Part shown: positions 1-8,573 of the stretch, in pieces | Numbering within the stretch: the first letter of the stretch is position 1 | Layout of the letters: each line of letters opens with the position of its first letter | Source: Candidatus Pantoea bituminis | GTDB lineage: Bacteria; Pseudomonadota; Gammaproteobacteria; Enterobacterales; Enterobacteriaceae | Direction: 5' to 3' | Length of the DNA: 64,000 bases | Assembly: GCF_018842675.1 (NCBI RefSeq) | Contig: NZ_JAGTWO010000004.1 | Coordinates: forward strand, 2,790,001 to 2,854,000 | Notes under the pieces: generated by a model | What the model was told of the DNA's origin: nothing | The model's database searches: none | Seen by the model: the letters and a program-made list of their open reading frames with translations, nothing else | Translations under genes and position numbers: made by a program

Positions 1-1370
1 CAGCAGAACCTCAATGCCTTTTTTGCGGAACAGTTCCAGATGCGGGCTGCTCTTCGCTGCGGCATAGCTGTCGGCAGTGATGTAGTAAATCTTCTCCTGC
101 CCTTCTACCATGCGGCTAACATAGTCTTCCAGCGAAATGGTTTGCTCTGCACCTTCGCTCTGCGTGGTTGCAAAGCGCAGCAATTTAGCGATGGTTTGCT
201 GGTTGGTGTTGTCTTCAGCAGGGCCTTCTTTCAGCACCAGACCAAACTCTTTCCAGAAGGTCTGATATTTGTCGCTGTCATCTTTTGCCAGTTTTTCCAG
301 CATTTGCAGCGCACGCTTAGTCAGCGCACCGCGCAGGCTTTGGGTTACGCGGCTGTCTTGCAGAATTTCACGGGAGACGTTCAGCGGCAGATCGTTGGAA
401 TCAATCAGGCCACGAACAAAGCGCAGATAGTTCGGCATGAACTGCTCAGCGTCGTCCATGATGAACACGCGCTGTACGTAGAGTTTCAGGCCATGCTTGG
501 TATCGCGGTTCCACATGTCGAATGGCGCACGTGCCGGGATATAGAGCAGGCTGGTGTATTCCTGCTTGCCTTCAACCCGATTATGGCTCCAAATCGCTGG
601 ATCGCTGAAGTCATGTGCGATGTGCTTATAGAACTCGGTGTACTCTTCATCGCTGATGTCAGACTTGTTACGTGTCCACAGCGCCTGAGCTTTGTTGATC
701 TTTTCCCAGCTGGTTGTGTCGTTTTCTTCGTCTTTGGTCTCGATTTCAACCGGCAGCGCGATGTGATCAGAGTATTTACCAATGATGTTGCGCACACGCC
801 AGGCATCAAGGAACTCATCCTCACCTTCACGTAAATGCAGCGTGATCTCGGTGCCGCGATCGTCTTTGGTGATATCCGCGAGGGTATATTCGCCTTCCCC
901 TGCTGATTCCCAGAACACGCCTTCGTCAGCAGCTGCACCGCTGCGCGGGTGCGCACGGACACTTTGTCTGCCACGATAAAGGCGGAATAGAAACCGACAC
1001 CAAACTGGCCGATGAGCTGGCTGTCTTTGACCTGGTCAGAACCCATGGATTCAAGAAACGCTTTGGTACCTGATTTCGCAATCGTACCGAGGTTATCAAT
1101 CACCTCGTTCCGACGCATACCAATGCCGTTATCGCTCAGCGTAATGGTGCGGTTGTCCTTATCAACAGAGAGACGCACGCGCAAGTCGCCATCACCTTCG
1201 TAGAGGCTGGCATCAGACAGCGCACGAAAACGCAGCTTGTCCGCCGCATCTGAGGCGTTGGAAATCAGTTCGCGCAGGAAAATCTCTTTGTTTGAATAGA
1301 GAGAATGGATCATCAGGTGCAGAAGTTGTTTTACTTCCGACTGAAAGCCACGGGTCTCTTGTCCTTTCAT
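1..1370 (-). CDS. htpG: HtpG (Hsp90) chaperone, 3' end outside window, apparent frameshift
   Basis: ATP-dependent cytosolic chaperone of the Hsp90 family. The N-terminal GHKL ATPase domain is clear: [10 protein letters not shown] near residue 37, DNGIGM near residue 84 and [11 protein letters not shown] near residue 125. I start at the ATG giving MKGQETRGF; a second ATG two codons upstream is possible. After VRTRAA the frame breaks at about 937-942. One G is missing from the coding strand, and with it restored the text continues into the middle domain (VFWES) and stays open to the window edge, near residue 465 of about 624. The C-terminal dimerisation domain lies outside the window. The gene follows recR, as in E. 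coli, with its own heat-shock promoter between them. The frameshift is one of thirteen similar single-base losses here and is probably a sequence error. Confidence 0.93.
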
Positions 1371-1416
1371 GGTCATTGCTACCTCAACAAAACAGGTTGA
1401 ACAAACGTTGAGGAAG

Positions 1417-1444
1417 ATGTGGGGATAAGTACGAGGATTTCAAG
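1417..1444 (-). promoter_or_regulatory. Sigma-32 (heat-shock) promoter of htpG
   Basis: On the minus strand CTTGAAA (complement of 1438-1444) is followed after 13 bases by CCCCACAT (complement of 1417-1424), about 47 bases before the htpG ATG. This matches the known sigma-32 pattern CTTGAAA N11-15 CCCCATNT, and htpG is a classical sigma-32 gene. Confidence 0.8.
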
Positions 1445-1467
1445 CCGGTGTCTTACATAACACCGGC
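1444..1467 (-). terminator. Hairpin between recR and htpG
   Basis: Perfect 8-bp stem (GCCGGTGT / ACACCGGC) with an 8-base loop, just after the recR stop codon. There is no strong U tract, so termination strength is uncertain. Its distal edge touches the -35 element of the htpG heat-shock promoter. Confidence 0.5.
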
Positions 1468-1473
1468 AAGCGT

Positions 1474-2079
1474 TTAAAATTTAATCTTGTGGCGACCGGC
1501 CAGCGAGTGCGACAGCGTGGTGCCATCAACCATTTCAAGTTCGCCGCCCACCGGAACGCCATGGGCGATACGGCTTGCATCGACACCATATTGCCCGCAC
1601 AGCTCGGCAATATAGTTAGCAGTGGCTTCGCCTTCAACCGTTGGGTTGGTCGCGAGAATCACTTCATTGAGGGTTTCACTCTCTAAGCGCTGTTCAAGGC
1701 GATCCAGGCCAATATCCGCCGGGCCAATGCCGTCAAGCGGCGAAAGATGGCCCATCAGCACAAAGTAGCGACCGGCAAATTGCCCGGTTTGCTCAATGGC
1801 GTGGATATCTGCCGGGCTTTCCACCACACAGATTTGCCCATTTTGTTGACGCCGGGGATTGGCGCAAATGGTGCAAATTTCCTGCTCGGTGAACGTGCGG
1901 CAATCGGCGCAATGACCGATTTCCGACATGGCCCGTGTAAGCGCCTGCGCCAGCCGCATGCCACCGCTGCGATCGCGCTGCAACAGCTGGAATGCCATGC
2001 GCTGTGCCGATTTCGGCCCAACGCCAGGCAGACAGCGCAGCGATTCCATCAAAGACTCAAGCAGTGGACTGGTTTGCAT
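1474..2079 (-). CDS. recR: RecR recombination mediator
   Basis: 201-residue RecR, which with RecF and RecO loads RecA onto SSB-coated gaps. The N-terminal helix-hairpin-helix ([13 protein letters not shown], residues 16-28) is followed by the four-cysteine zinc finger (CADCRTF...CTICANPRR, about residues 57-76) and then the Toprim domain. Full family length. The start codon overlaps the ybaB stop by one base (TAATG), so translation is probably coupled, as in the E. coli dnaX-ybaB-recR operon. A hairpin follows the stop. No anomaly seen. Confidence 0.97.
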   Translation of the reverse strand: MQTSPLLESLMESLRCLPGVGPKSAQRMAFQLLQRDRSGGMRLAQALTRAMSEIGHCADCRTFTEQEICTICANPRRQQNGQICVVESPADIHAIEQTGQFAGRYFVLMGHLSPLDGIGPADIGLDRLEQRLESETLNEVILATNPTVEGEATANYIAELCGQYGVDASRIAHGVPVGGELEMVDGTTLSHSLAGRHKIKF

Positions 2080-2408
2080 TAGAACGGCATCTTGAAGCCA
2101 GGCGGCAATTGCATGCCTGAAGAGACATCCGCCATCTTCTCTTTCTGGGTTTCATCGATGCGGCGTGCTGCATCGTTGAATGCCGCAGCGATCAGATCTT
2201 CCAGCATGTCTTTGTCATCTTCCAACAGGCTTGGATCGACTTCAACGCGGCGACAGTTATGCGCACCGTTGATGGTGACTTTTACCAGACCCGCGCCTGA
2301 TTCACCGGTGACTTCCAGTGCAGCGATCTCTTCCTGAACTTTGGCCATTTTGTCTTGCATCTGCTGGGCCTGTTTCATCAGGTTACCCAATCCGCCTTTA
2401 CCAAACAT
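2079..2408 (-). CDS. ybaB: YbaB/EbfC nucleoid-associated protein
   Basis: 109-residue YbaB/EbfC family DNA-binding protein. The start [17 protein letters not shown] is the family start; longer reading toward dnaX would add a non-conserved leader. The N-terminal half is a long amphipathic helix ([19 protein letters not shown]) that forms the tweezer-like dimer described for the family, and the C terminus is the typical LPPGFKMPF. It lies between dnaX and recR, 55 bases after dnaX and overlapping recR by one base. The dnaX-ybaB-recR arrangement is widely conserved and suggests a link with replication or recombination; its exact cellular role is not settled. Confidence 0.96.
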   Translation of the reverse strand: MFGKGGLGNLMKQAQQMQDKMAKVQEEIAALEVTGESGAGLVKVTINGAHNCRRVEVDPSLLEDDKDMLEDLIAAAFNDAARRIDETQKEKMADVSSGMQLPPGFKMPF

Positions 2409-2463
2409 AGTTTTCTCTCTCAGCTGTGGCCACAACGCTATCCATTGGACAGCGGCAGCGTGA

Positions 2464-4499
2464 TCAAACGGGTCGGATACTTTCTTCATCCAGATCGGCA
2501 TCGAAAAAGCGACGCAGCGTCTGAATGTGAGTATCGCTGGTGATCGACTGACGCGCTTGCGCCAGCTTCTCTTCGTAAATGGCCTGACGCCACTCCAGTG
2601 GCGTCAACACCGTAGAATTATCGTCTTCAATGACCGACAGTTCAACTGTCTGTCCGGCTGCCTGACTTAACGCTGCGCTTAATGCCTGCTGCGCAGCGGT
2701 AGAATTCAAATGGCGCTGGCTGGAACGGAGGTGCAAACAAACACCGTTCTCAGTGGTTTCCTTCCATGCATTCAAGGCTAACTGCTGTACTAGCTTAGGC
2801 AACTGCAGGGTGGCGATTTCGGCAGCCCAACTGTCACGCTGCAACGCCTCTTCCGCCAGCCGTGCCGCCAGCTCAGGGGTTTTCTCATGCTCAAGCGCAG
2901 AACGCAAGGCTTTTGGCGTAGCGACGGGTTCGGCAATTTCCACCGTCTGGTTCTGCGATTTCCAGCGATAGGCCTCTTTTTTTACCGGAGCGGCAGGAGC
3001 GCTATCTCGCATGCGCTGCTGGCTTCGCTCGGTGACTGAAGCCAGCCGCTCCAGCGCGGAGTTGGCCGGCCGCGCTCCAGGCGCCGCCGGCTCACTCTTT
3101 TTGGTTTGTTCGCTCCCTGGCGCAACAGTTGCGTGCGCGCCTGCAGGAGCTGACTGGTGGAACTGGATAAAGAGGGATCCGGTGCCGCCGCTGGCGACGT
3201 TTCATGGTGCTGCGTCGCAGGTGCAGCATCAGGCGGTGCCATTTGTGGCTGTGCCGCCGTCGGTTGTGGCTGCGACTTTGCAGTTTGCGGCTGCGCGGGC
3301 GCACGTTGCGGCTGTAAATTGGCGGCTTGAGGCTGTACCGGCGGGTTTTGTGGCTGTACTTCTGCCGGTTGCGCCACCAAGGCTGGACGTGCTACGGGAT
3401 CAGCAACCTGCGCTTTAGGGTGAAAAGCCAGCGCACGCAGCAGCGTCATTTCAACGCCCATGCGGCGATCGGGCGCAATCGGTAAGTCTTTGCGTCCCAT
3501 TAACAAGGTTTGGTAATAAAGCTGCACATCCGCTGGCGGCACGACGCGCGCCAGTTCACGTAAACGCAGCGCATTGCTCTCTTCATCATCATTTAATGAT
3601 GTCGGCAGCAATTGCACCATGGCAATGCGATGCAGTAAACGCAGCATTTCAACCAGCAGAGCTTCCCACTCCACACCGCGCGACGCCGCCTGGTTCAACA
3701 GCGACATCACCTCTTCACCGTTGCCATCAACCACGGCCTCGATCAATCCCAACGGCTGTTCGCCATCAAGCGTGCCCAGCATGGTGCTGACGGTTGCGCT
3801 GGTTACCGCGCCTTGCCCCATCGCAATCGCCTGATCAGTTAGGCTCAGCGCATCGCGCATACTGCCATCCGCAGCGCGGGCTAAAAGCTGCAGCGCGCGC
3901 GGTTCACTTTCGATCTGTTCTTGCTGCAGAACATGGTCAAGCTGCTGGCGGATTTGATCGACATCCAGCGCCTTGAGATGAAATTGCAGACAGCGAGAAA
4001 GAATGGTCACCGGCAGTTTTTGCGGATCGGTAGTTGCCAGCAGAAATTTAACGTGTGACGGCGGCTCTTCCAGCGTTTTTAACAGCGCGTTAAAGCTGTG
4101 ACGCGAAAGCATGTGGACTTCATCGATCAAATAGACTTTGAAGCGGCCACGCGCCGGTGCGTACTGAACGTTATCGAGCAGATCGCGGGTGTCTTCCACT
4201 TTGGTGCGCGAAGCCGCATCGATCTCAATCAGATCAACGAATCGGCCCTGTTCAATCTCGCGACAATTATTGCACTGGCCGCACGGCGTCGCGGTAATAC
4301 CCGTTTCGCAGTTAAGACCTTTGGCCAACAGACGCGCAATGGTGGTTTTCCCTACCCCGCGCGTGCCGGAGAAGAGATAAGCATGATGGATACGTCCCAG
4401 AGACAATCCATTCGCCAGCGCCGTCAGAACATGTTCCTGACCAACAACATCAGCAAAAGCCTGGGGACGCCATTTTCGCGCAAGTACCTGATAGCTCAT
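2464..4499 (-). CDS. dnaX: DnaX, DNA polymerase III tau/gamma subunit, frame break at the programmed frameshift site
   Basis: Clamp-loader ATPase (tau and the shorter gamma). Visible: N-terminal AAA+ module with Walker [10 protein letters not shown] (about residues 45-53), zinc-binding CGQCNNC (about 73-79), and DEVHML and SRC motifs. A long Pro/Gln-rich linker with repeated QPQ units spans about residues 370-440. The C-terminal tau domain ends EESIRPV. The sequence as given runs out of frame after GANKPK (about 3098-3102), where the coding strand has five A; with six A the intended tau of about 678 residues is restored. Gamma would end at the TGA at 3092-3094 after a -1 slip (about 469 residues). 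First gene of dnaX-ybaB-recR. The missing A is most likely a sequencing deletion. Confidence 0.95.
3066..3118 (-). promoter_or_regulatory. dnaX programmed -1 frameshift signals
   Basis: Three parts known from E. coli dnaX can be seen in order on the minus strand. An AGGGAG anti-SD-pairing stimulator lies at 3113-3118. Ten bases downstream is a run of A before GAGTGA (3098-3102). Then comes a G/C-rich stem-loop starting GCCGGC and closing GCCGGC (about 3066-3091). The slippery heptamer A AAA AAG is one A short in this sequence, so as written it is not a proper X XXY YYZ site. Conservation of the flanking signals suggests that the biological site is intact. Confidence 0.75.
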
Positions 4500-4657
4500 G
4501 TGGATTCGACGAATTTGGATGGAAAGGTGAGCGCAGAGATCTGCAACTCCTGTATATCGTTGCAGTAGTCTAACAGCGAGAAATGCATCTGCCTATCACT
4601 GGTTATCTCAGTGAAGCATGTGAAGACCTCGCCTTGCGGCAAGGCCTGCAGAATCGT

Positions 4658-5209
4658 TTAGTGGCCGGGGAAGTTGACCAGACTGTAGCACTCTACGCCA
4701 AGCGCTTTTAGGCGGGTTTCGCCCGTTAAATCAAACAGATTAATGATGAAAGCGGCATCCGTAACTTCACCACCGGCACGACGAATCAATTTCACTGTCG
4801 CTTCAATGGTGCCGCCGGTTGCCAGTAGATCATCAACTACTAACACCACATCGCCCGGTTGGATAGCATCTTTGTGCAGCTCCAGTTGGTCGGTGCCGTA
4901 TTCCAGCTCATAGGTTTCGCTGTAAGTTTCGCGCGGCAGTTTGCCCGGTTTACGCACGGGGACAAATCCCACGCCCAAACCTAACGCCACTGGCGCACCA
5001 AACAGAAAACCACGCGCTTCGGTTCCTACAACTTTAGTGATGCCTTTGTTGCGATAACGCTCGACCAGCAGCGCGATTGACGCCGCATAGGCTTTTGGAT
5101 CTTCCAGCAAACTGGTGACGTCACGAAACAGGATGCCCGGTTTCGGGTAATCAGAAATGCTTTTGATGCTGTTTTTAATGTATTCAAGCTGCTGCGCAGT
5201 GTCGGTCAT
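4658..5209 (-). CDS. apt: Adenine phosphoribosyltransferase
   Basis: 183-residue purine salvage enzyme making AMP from adenine and PRPP in the cytosol. The PRPP-binding motif [13 protein letters not shown] is at about residues 121-133, and the N-terminal [14 protein letters not shown] and the [13 protein letters not shown] segment are typical of Apt. Length equals the E. coli protein. It stands alone upstream of dnaX with a 158-base gap, so it is probably its own transcription unit, as in E. coli. No oddities. The 4500-4657 gap holds a small hairpin near 4632-4650 (CCTTGC/GCAAGG) but no clear terminator tract. Confidence 0.97.
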   Translation of the reverse strand: MTDTAQQLEYIKNSIKSISDYPKPGILFRDVTSLLEDPKAYAASIALLVERYRNKGITKVVGTEARGFLFGAPVALGLGVGFVPVRKPGKLPRETYSETYELEYGTDQLELHKDAIQPGDVVLVVDDLLATGGTIEATVKLIRRAGGEVTDAAFIINLFDLTGETRLKALGVECYSLVNFPGH

Positions 5210-5353
5210 AATGTTACGCCTGGTAAAAAATTCTGTTTCGCGCAGCTTCTATAGCGCCAATACCTATTAAAAGGCTCAGCGGGAGAGTATTCACAAGGGA
5301 AAGCCACGCACGAAGACGCCCAAATCTAAGCAAATGGCCGGATAAATGCAACT

Positions 5354-5743
5354 TTATCGCGGTGTCTGCGGCGGATCCGCCGTTTCTGCCACCACCGGAA
5401 TGCGCCACATAAATGCCACCAGTAATGCTAACATCACCAATAGCATGATACGTACCCACACGATTTTCACCAAAAAAATGGAAACGCTAAAGGTAAGAAC
5501 AATCAGTAAGATAGCGCGACCTTTCGTGCCTGGCGGCATGGCACGATGTTGATCCCAGTGGCGAAGATAACGGCCAAAGGGTGAGCGCCACAGCAGCCAG
5601 TGATGAAAGCGGGGTGAAGAACGGGCAAAGCACCAAGCCGCCAAGAGCATAAATGGCGTGGTAGGTAATAAAGGTAATACAATACCCAATGTGCCCAGCA
5701 CAATTGCCAGCCAGCCGAGGGTTAATAACACAATGCGTTGCAT
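5354..5743 (-). CDS. ybaN: YbaN, DUF454 inner-membrane protein
   Basis: 129-residue small membrane protein of the DUF454/YbaN family, function unknown. I start at MQRIVLLTLGW because it gives the family length (about 125) and has a GGCGG-type ribosome site just upstream; an in-frame extension is unconserved and overlaps priC. Hydrophobic segments: residues 4-25 (LLTLGWLAIVLGTLGIVLPLL), then FMLLAAWCFA, and after a basic loop about 70-110 (ILLIVLTFSVSIFLVK, IMLLVMLALLVAFM). It is divergent from priC with only about 57 bases between start codons. The 144 bases between ybaN and apt show no gene. Confidence 0.9.
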   Translation of the reverse strand: MQRIVLLTLGWLAIVLGTLGIVLPLLPTTPFMLLAAWCFARSSPRFHHWLLWRSPFGRYLRHWDQHRAMPPGTKGRAILLIVLTFSVSIFLVKIVWVRIMLLVMLALLVAFMWRIPVVAETADPPQTPR

Positions 5744-5800
5744 GAATGCCGCCCAAAAATTCCTGAGTTCGCACACGTTAGCACAATTGGCTGGCGGATT

Positions 5801-6331
5801 ATGAGCCTCAGTTCCGTTCATCAGCGACTGCATCATTGCATTCTTAGCTTGCGTGAAGAGATTGCCCGCCATCCCGATGGACGCTGTCGTCAACCACGCT
5901 TCGACAGTCAACTCTTCCGTGCTAAAGGCACAAGACTGGCCGACTATCTGCAAGAAATTGAGCAAAATTTTCAGCGATTGTGTACAGAGGCAGAGGATCT
6001 GACTCGAAGTGCCTGGTTAGCTGAACGTTTGGTAGATCAAATCGCAGCCCTGCAACGAGAAGCGAGTACCCAGCAAATTCGCACCTGGCGCGAGCGACCG
6101 CAGCGGAATCTGCGAGAATCCAAATATCAGGAATATCGTGAGTATGAGCGACGATTGCAGGCCATGATCGATCAGCGCGAGCAGCGCATGGCGTTGGCTG
6201 AAACCCTGGCGGTACAGCAGCAGTTGAAAAAAGATTTGGAAATTCTTGAAGGCAGAATGGCGCGTTGTCGACAGGCTATCCGTTCTGTTGAATGGGCGTT
6301 ATCGCTGCGTAGTGGCAGTGAAAGCGAATAA
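5801..6331 (+). CDS. priC: PriC, primosomal replication protein N''
   Basis: 176-residue PriC, which restarts collapsed replication forks through a PriA-independent route by loading DnaB onto SSB-coated DNA. I recognise it by the SARFDR-like segment (PRFDSQLFRAKGTRL), the paired WLAERLVDQIAAL and AREAS-like QREAST elements, the central YEYERRLQAMIDQRE, and the C-terminal arginine-rich helix MARCRQAIRSVE. I start at MSLSSVHQR, giving 176 residues against 175 in E. coli; further upstream ATGs lie inside the opposing ybaN leader. Sequence conservation is low, as is usual for PriC, but position between ybaN and rsmS supports the call. Confidence 0.9.
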   Translation: MSLSSVHQRLHHCILSLREEIARHPDGRCRQPRFDSQLFRAKGTRLADYLQEIEQNFQRLCTEAEDLTRSAWLAERLVDQIAALQREASTQQIRTWRERPQRNLRESKYQEYREYERRLQAMIDQREQRMALAETLAVQQQLKKDLEILEGRMARCRQAIRSVEWALSLRSGSESE

Positions 6332-6422
6332 AACGTCACGGCAATGTCTGCTTCTATTATTAAGAGCGATACGCTGGCATAAGAGATGGGACAGTAACGA
6401 GGTCCCCTGTTAAGGAGAGATT

Positions 6423-6578
6423 ATGTCTTTGGAAAGTGCCCCTGACGACGTCAAGCTGGCGGTGGATTTGATTCAACTTTTGGAAGAGCATCAGCTTCCA
6501 GTAGAAACGGTGCTCTCAGCATTGGCCATGGTACAACGCGATTTTGAAAGAAAACGCGACAACAGCCATTCTGATTAA
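6423..6578 (+). CDS. rsmS: RsmS (YbaM), small pleiotropic regulator
   Basis: 51-residue protein starting [20 protein letters not shown], nearly the same N terminus as E. coli YbaM (53 residues). It is all helical and acidic in the first half and has a basic tail (RDFERKRDN). In Pectobacterium the homologue RsmS modulates secondary metabolism and exoenzymes; that role here is inference. A good ribosome site (AAGGAGAG) lies six bases before the ATG. It follows priC at 91 bases. Its TAA overlaps the convergent acrR stop codon by three bases; the genes share 6575-6578. Confidence 0.9.
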   Translation: MSLESAPDDVKLAVDLIQLLEEHQLPVETVLSALAMVQRDFERKRDNSHSD

Positions 6579-7213
6579 ACGTTAACGGTTAAGGTTGGGC
6601 TTAGCCGTAACATATCAATAAACGCTTCAACCAGTTGTGTGGCATCACCGGCTAAATCGAAGCTTTCCGGCGTAAATAACCAGCTTTCCATCATTCCATT
6701 AACGTAACCGCGCATAATAAGCGCAGCCTGACGCGTGTTAAGATGCGGCGACAGCTGTTCTGCTTCAATACACTGACGCAGAACGTCTTCTATTTTTTCG
6801 TAACACTCAAGCAGTAAACTCTGCTGAATGTTTTTCAGTGCCGCCATTTCACCGACGAATTCGCACTTATGGAATATGATCTCCATCAAGGCGCGGCGTT
6901 GTGGATCCTTTGCTGTTGCTTCAAAGATATAGACTAGCATCGCCCTTAAAACAGAAAGTGGATCGCCCGGGTATTTTGTCTGATACTCAAGTTCCACATC
7001 ATCAAGCCCGGCGTCGCATCGCAACCAGATTTCATGCAAGACATCAGCTTTATTTTTGAAATGCCAGTAAATGGCACCGCGTGTGACATTAGCGGCTGCG
7101 GCGATATCTGCTAATGAGGTGGCAGAAACACCCTGTTGTGAAAACAGAATAATGGCGGCATCAAGAATTTGATGTCGAGTTTCAAGTGCTTGCGCTTTGG
7201 TTTTTCGTGCCAT
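6575..7213 (-). CDS. acrR: AcrR, TetR-family repressor of acrAB
   Basis: 212-residue TetR-type repressor. The N-terminal helix-turn-helix is explicit: [19 protein letters not shown], then [19 protein letters not shown] (about residues 36-54). The remainder is the ligand-binding helical domain that senses AcrB substrates. Length matches E. coli AcrR (215). It is divergent from acrA, with a 24-bp palindromic operator between them. Its 3' end is tail-to-tail with rsmS; the E. coli neighbour mscK is not between them. No damage seen. Confidence 0.97.
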   Translation of the reverse strand: MARKTKAQALETRHQILDAAIILFSQQGVSATSLADIAAAANVTRGAIYWHFKNKADVLHEIWLRCDAGLDDVELEYQTKYPGDPLSVLRAMLVYIFEATAKDPQRRALMEIIFHKCEFVGEMAALKNIQQSLLLECYEKIEDVLRQCIEAEQLSPHLNTRQAALIMRGYVNGMMESWLFTPESFDLAGDATQLVEAFIDMLRLSPTLTVNV

Positions 7214-7241
7214 AGGTAACTTTTTTACAAACAGGCAAGTT

Positions 7242-7265
7242 TACATACATTTGTGAATGTATGTA
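7242..7265. promoter_or_regulatory. AcrR operator between acrR and acrA
   Basis: A 24-bp interrupted palindrome with arms TACATACATT and AATGTATGTA around TGTG. As far as I remember the published E. coli AcrR site, it is the same sequence. It sits 28 bases upstream of acrR and 89 bases before acrA, able to serve both divergent promoters. Confidence 0.88.
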
Positions 7266-7354
7266 CCATAGCACGACCCGCGATCTGACGCAGCAATGGG
7301 TTTTTCGGTTTGTGATCCATTGATCATTTGATATCGAACTCTAGAGGTTTATTT

Positions 7355-8557
7355 ATGAATAAAATCAGAGGATTATCGCCTCTGGCGGCCGTCCTGATGT
7401 TATCAGGCAGCTTTTTGTTAACAGGATGTGATGATGGTAAATCCCAACAAGCCGCCCAGCAACAACCTCCTGAAGTAGGTGTTGTCACGTTAAAAAACGA
7501 ACCTTTAAAAATTTCTACCGAATTACCGGGCAGGACTTCCGCGTATCGCGTAGCTGAAGTTCGGCCTCAAGTTTCCGGTATTATTCTGAAGCGTAATTTT
7601 GTTGAAGGCAGTGATGTAAAAGCGGGTCAATCGCTTTATCAAATCGATCCTGCAACTTATCAGGCCGCTTATAACAGCGCCAAAGGCGATTTGTCTCAGG
7701 CTGAAGCTAATGCGCGCATTGCTCAGCTCACGGTGAAACGTTACAAACCTCTGCTGGGTACTAAGTACATCAGTCAGCAAGACTATGACACCGCGGTTGC
7801 TACTGCTGCGCAGAATGATGCTGCAGTTCAAGTGGCAAAAGCCAACGTCGAAACAGCGCGTATCAATCTCGCTTACACCAAAGTGACTTCGCCTATCAGC
7901 GGCCGTATCGGTAAATCTTCCGTTACGGAAGGTGCATTGGTGCAAAGCGCGCAAACTACCGCGCTGGCTACCGTGCAGCAGCTTGACCCGATGTATGTTG
8001 ATGTCACGCAATCCAGCGACGATTTCCTGCGCCTACGTGGAGAACTGGAGTCAGGCAAGCTGAAACAGATTGACGGTAAAGCAAACGTCACCCTGTTGAT
8101 GCAAGATGGCAGCAGCTTTTCTCAACCTGGCACACTGGAATTCTCTGACGTAACCGTCGACGAAACCACTGGCTCTATCACCTTGCGTGCGATTTTCCCA
8201 AATCCACAACATTCATTGTTGCCGGGCATGTTTGTACGTGCACGTTTGGATGAAGGAACCAACCCAGAAGCCTTGCTGGTACCGCAACAAGCGGTAACGC
8301 GTACGCCAACCGGTCAGGCGACAGTAATGGTGGTGGGCTCTGACAATAAAGTCGAATCACGTACCGTGAATGCCGCTCAGGCCATTGGCGACAAATGGTT
8401 GGTGACGGACGGTGTTAAATCGGGCGAACGTGTGATTACGACAGGTCTGCAACGTGCAAAACCGGGCGCACAGGTTACGCCACAAGAAGTCTCAGACGAT
8501 GCTAAAGCTGCACCTGACTCGCAATCGCAGTCTCAGTCTGAAAAATCATCGTCATAA
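7355..8557 (+). CDS. acrA: AcrA, periplasmic adaptor lipoprotein of the AcrAB-TolC pump
   Basis: 400-residue membrane-fusion protein linking AcrB to TolC. It has a lipoprotein signal with lipobox LLTGC (Cys25 acylated). Lipoyl/barrel elements follow (RPQVSGIILKRNFVEGSDV and YTKVTSPISGRIG), with the alpha-hairpin between them (about residues 100-170) and a C-terminal membrane-proximal domain. I start at MNKIRGLSP, behind an AGAGG ribosome site, which gives the E. coli-like length (397); an upstream in-frame extension lacks support. It is followed 16 bases later by acrB, forming the acrAB operon. The tail is Ser/Gln rich (SQSQSQSEKSSS), a poorly conserved region in the family. Confidence 0.97.
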   Translation: MNKIRGLSPLAAVLMLSGSFLLTGCDDGKSQQAAQQQPPEVGVVTLKNEPLKISTELPGRTSAYRVAEVRPQVSGIILKRNFVEGSDVKAGQSLYQIDPATYQAAYNSAKGDLSQAEANARIAQLTVKRYKPLLGTKYISQQDYDTAVATAAQNDAAVQVAKANVETARINLAYTKVTSPISGRIGKSSVTEGALVQSAQTTALATVQQLDPMYVDVTQSSDDFLRLRGELESGKLKQIDGKANVTLLMQDGSSFSQPGTLEFSDVTVDETTGSITLRAIFPNPQHSLLPGMFVRARLDEGTNPEALLVPQQAVTRTPTGQATVMVVGSDNKVESRTVNAAQAIGDKWLVTDGVKSGERVITTGLQRAKPGAQVTPQEVSDDAKAAPDSQSQSQSEKSSS

Positions 8558-8573
8558 CAGGAGCCGTTGATAC

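Noticed and set aside
40..834. 264-codon plus-strand ORF opposite htpG
   Set aside because: Antisense to conserved HtpG coding sequence, with no family resemblance or ribosome site.
5214..5459. Possible small gene between apt and ybaN
   Set aside because: Overlaps ybaN in another frame, glycine-rich composition without a recognisable fold, no ribosome site.
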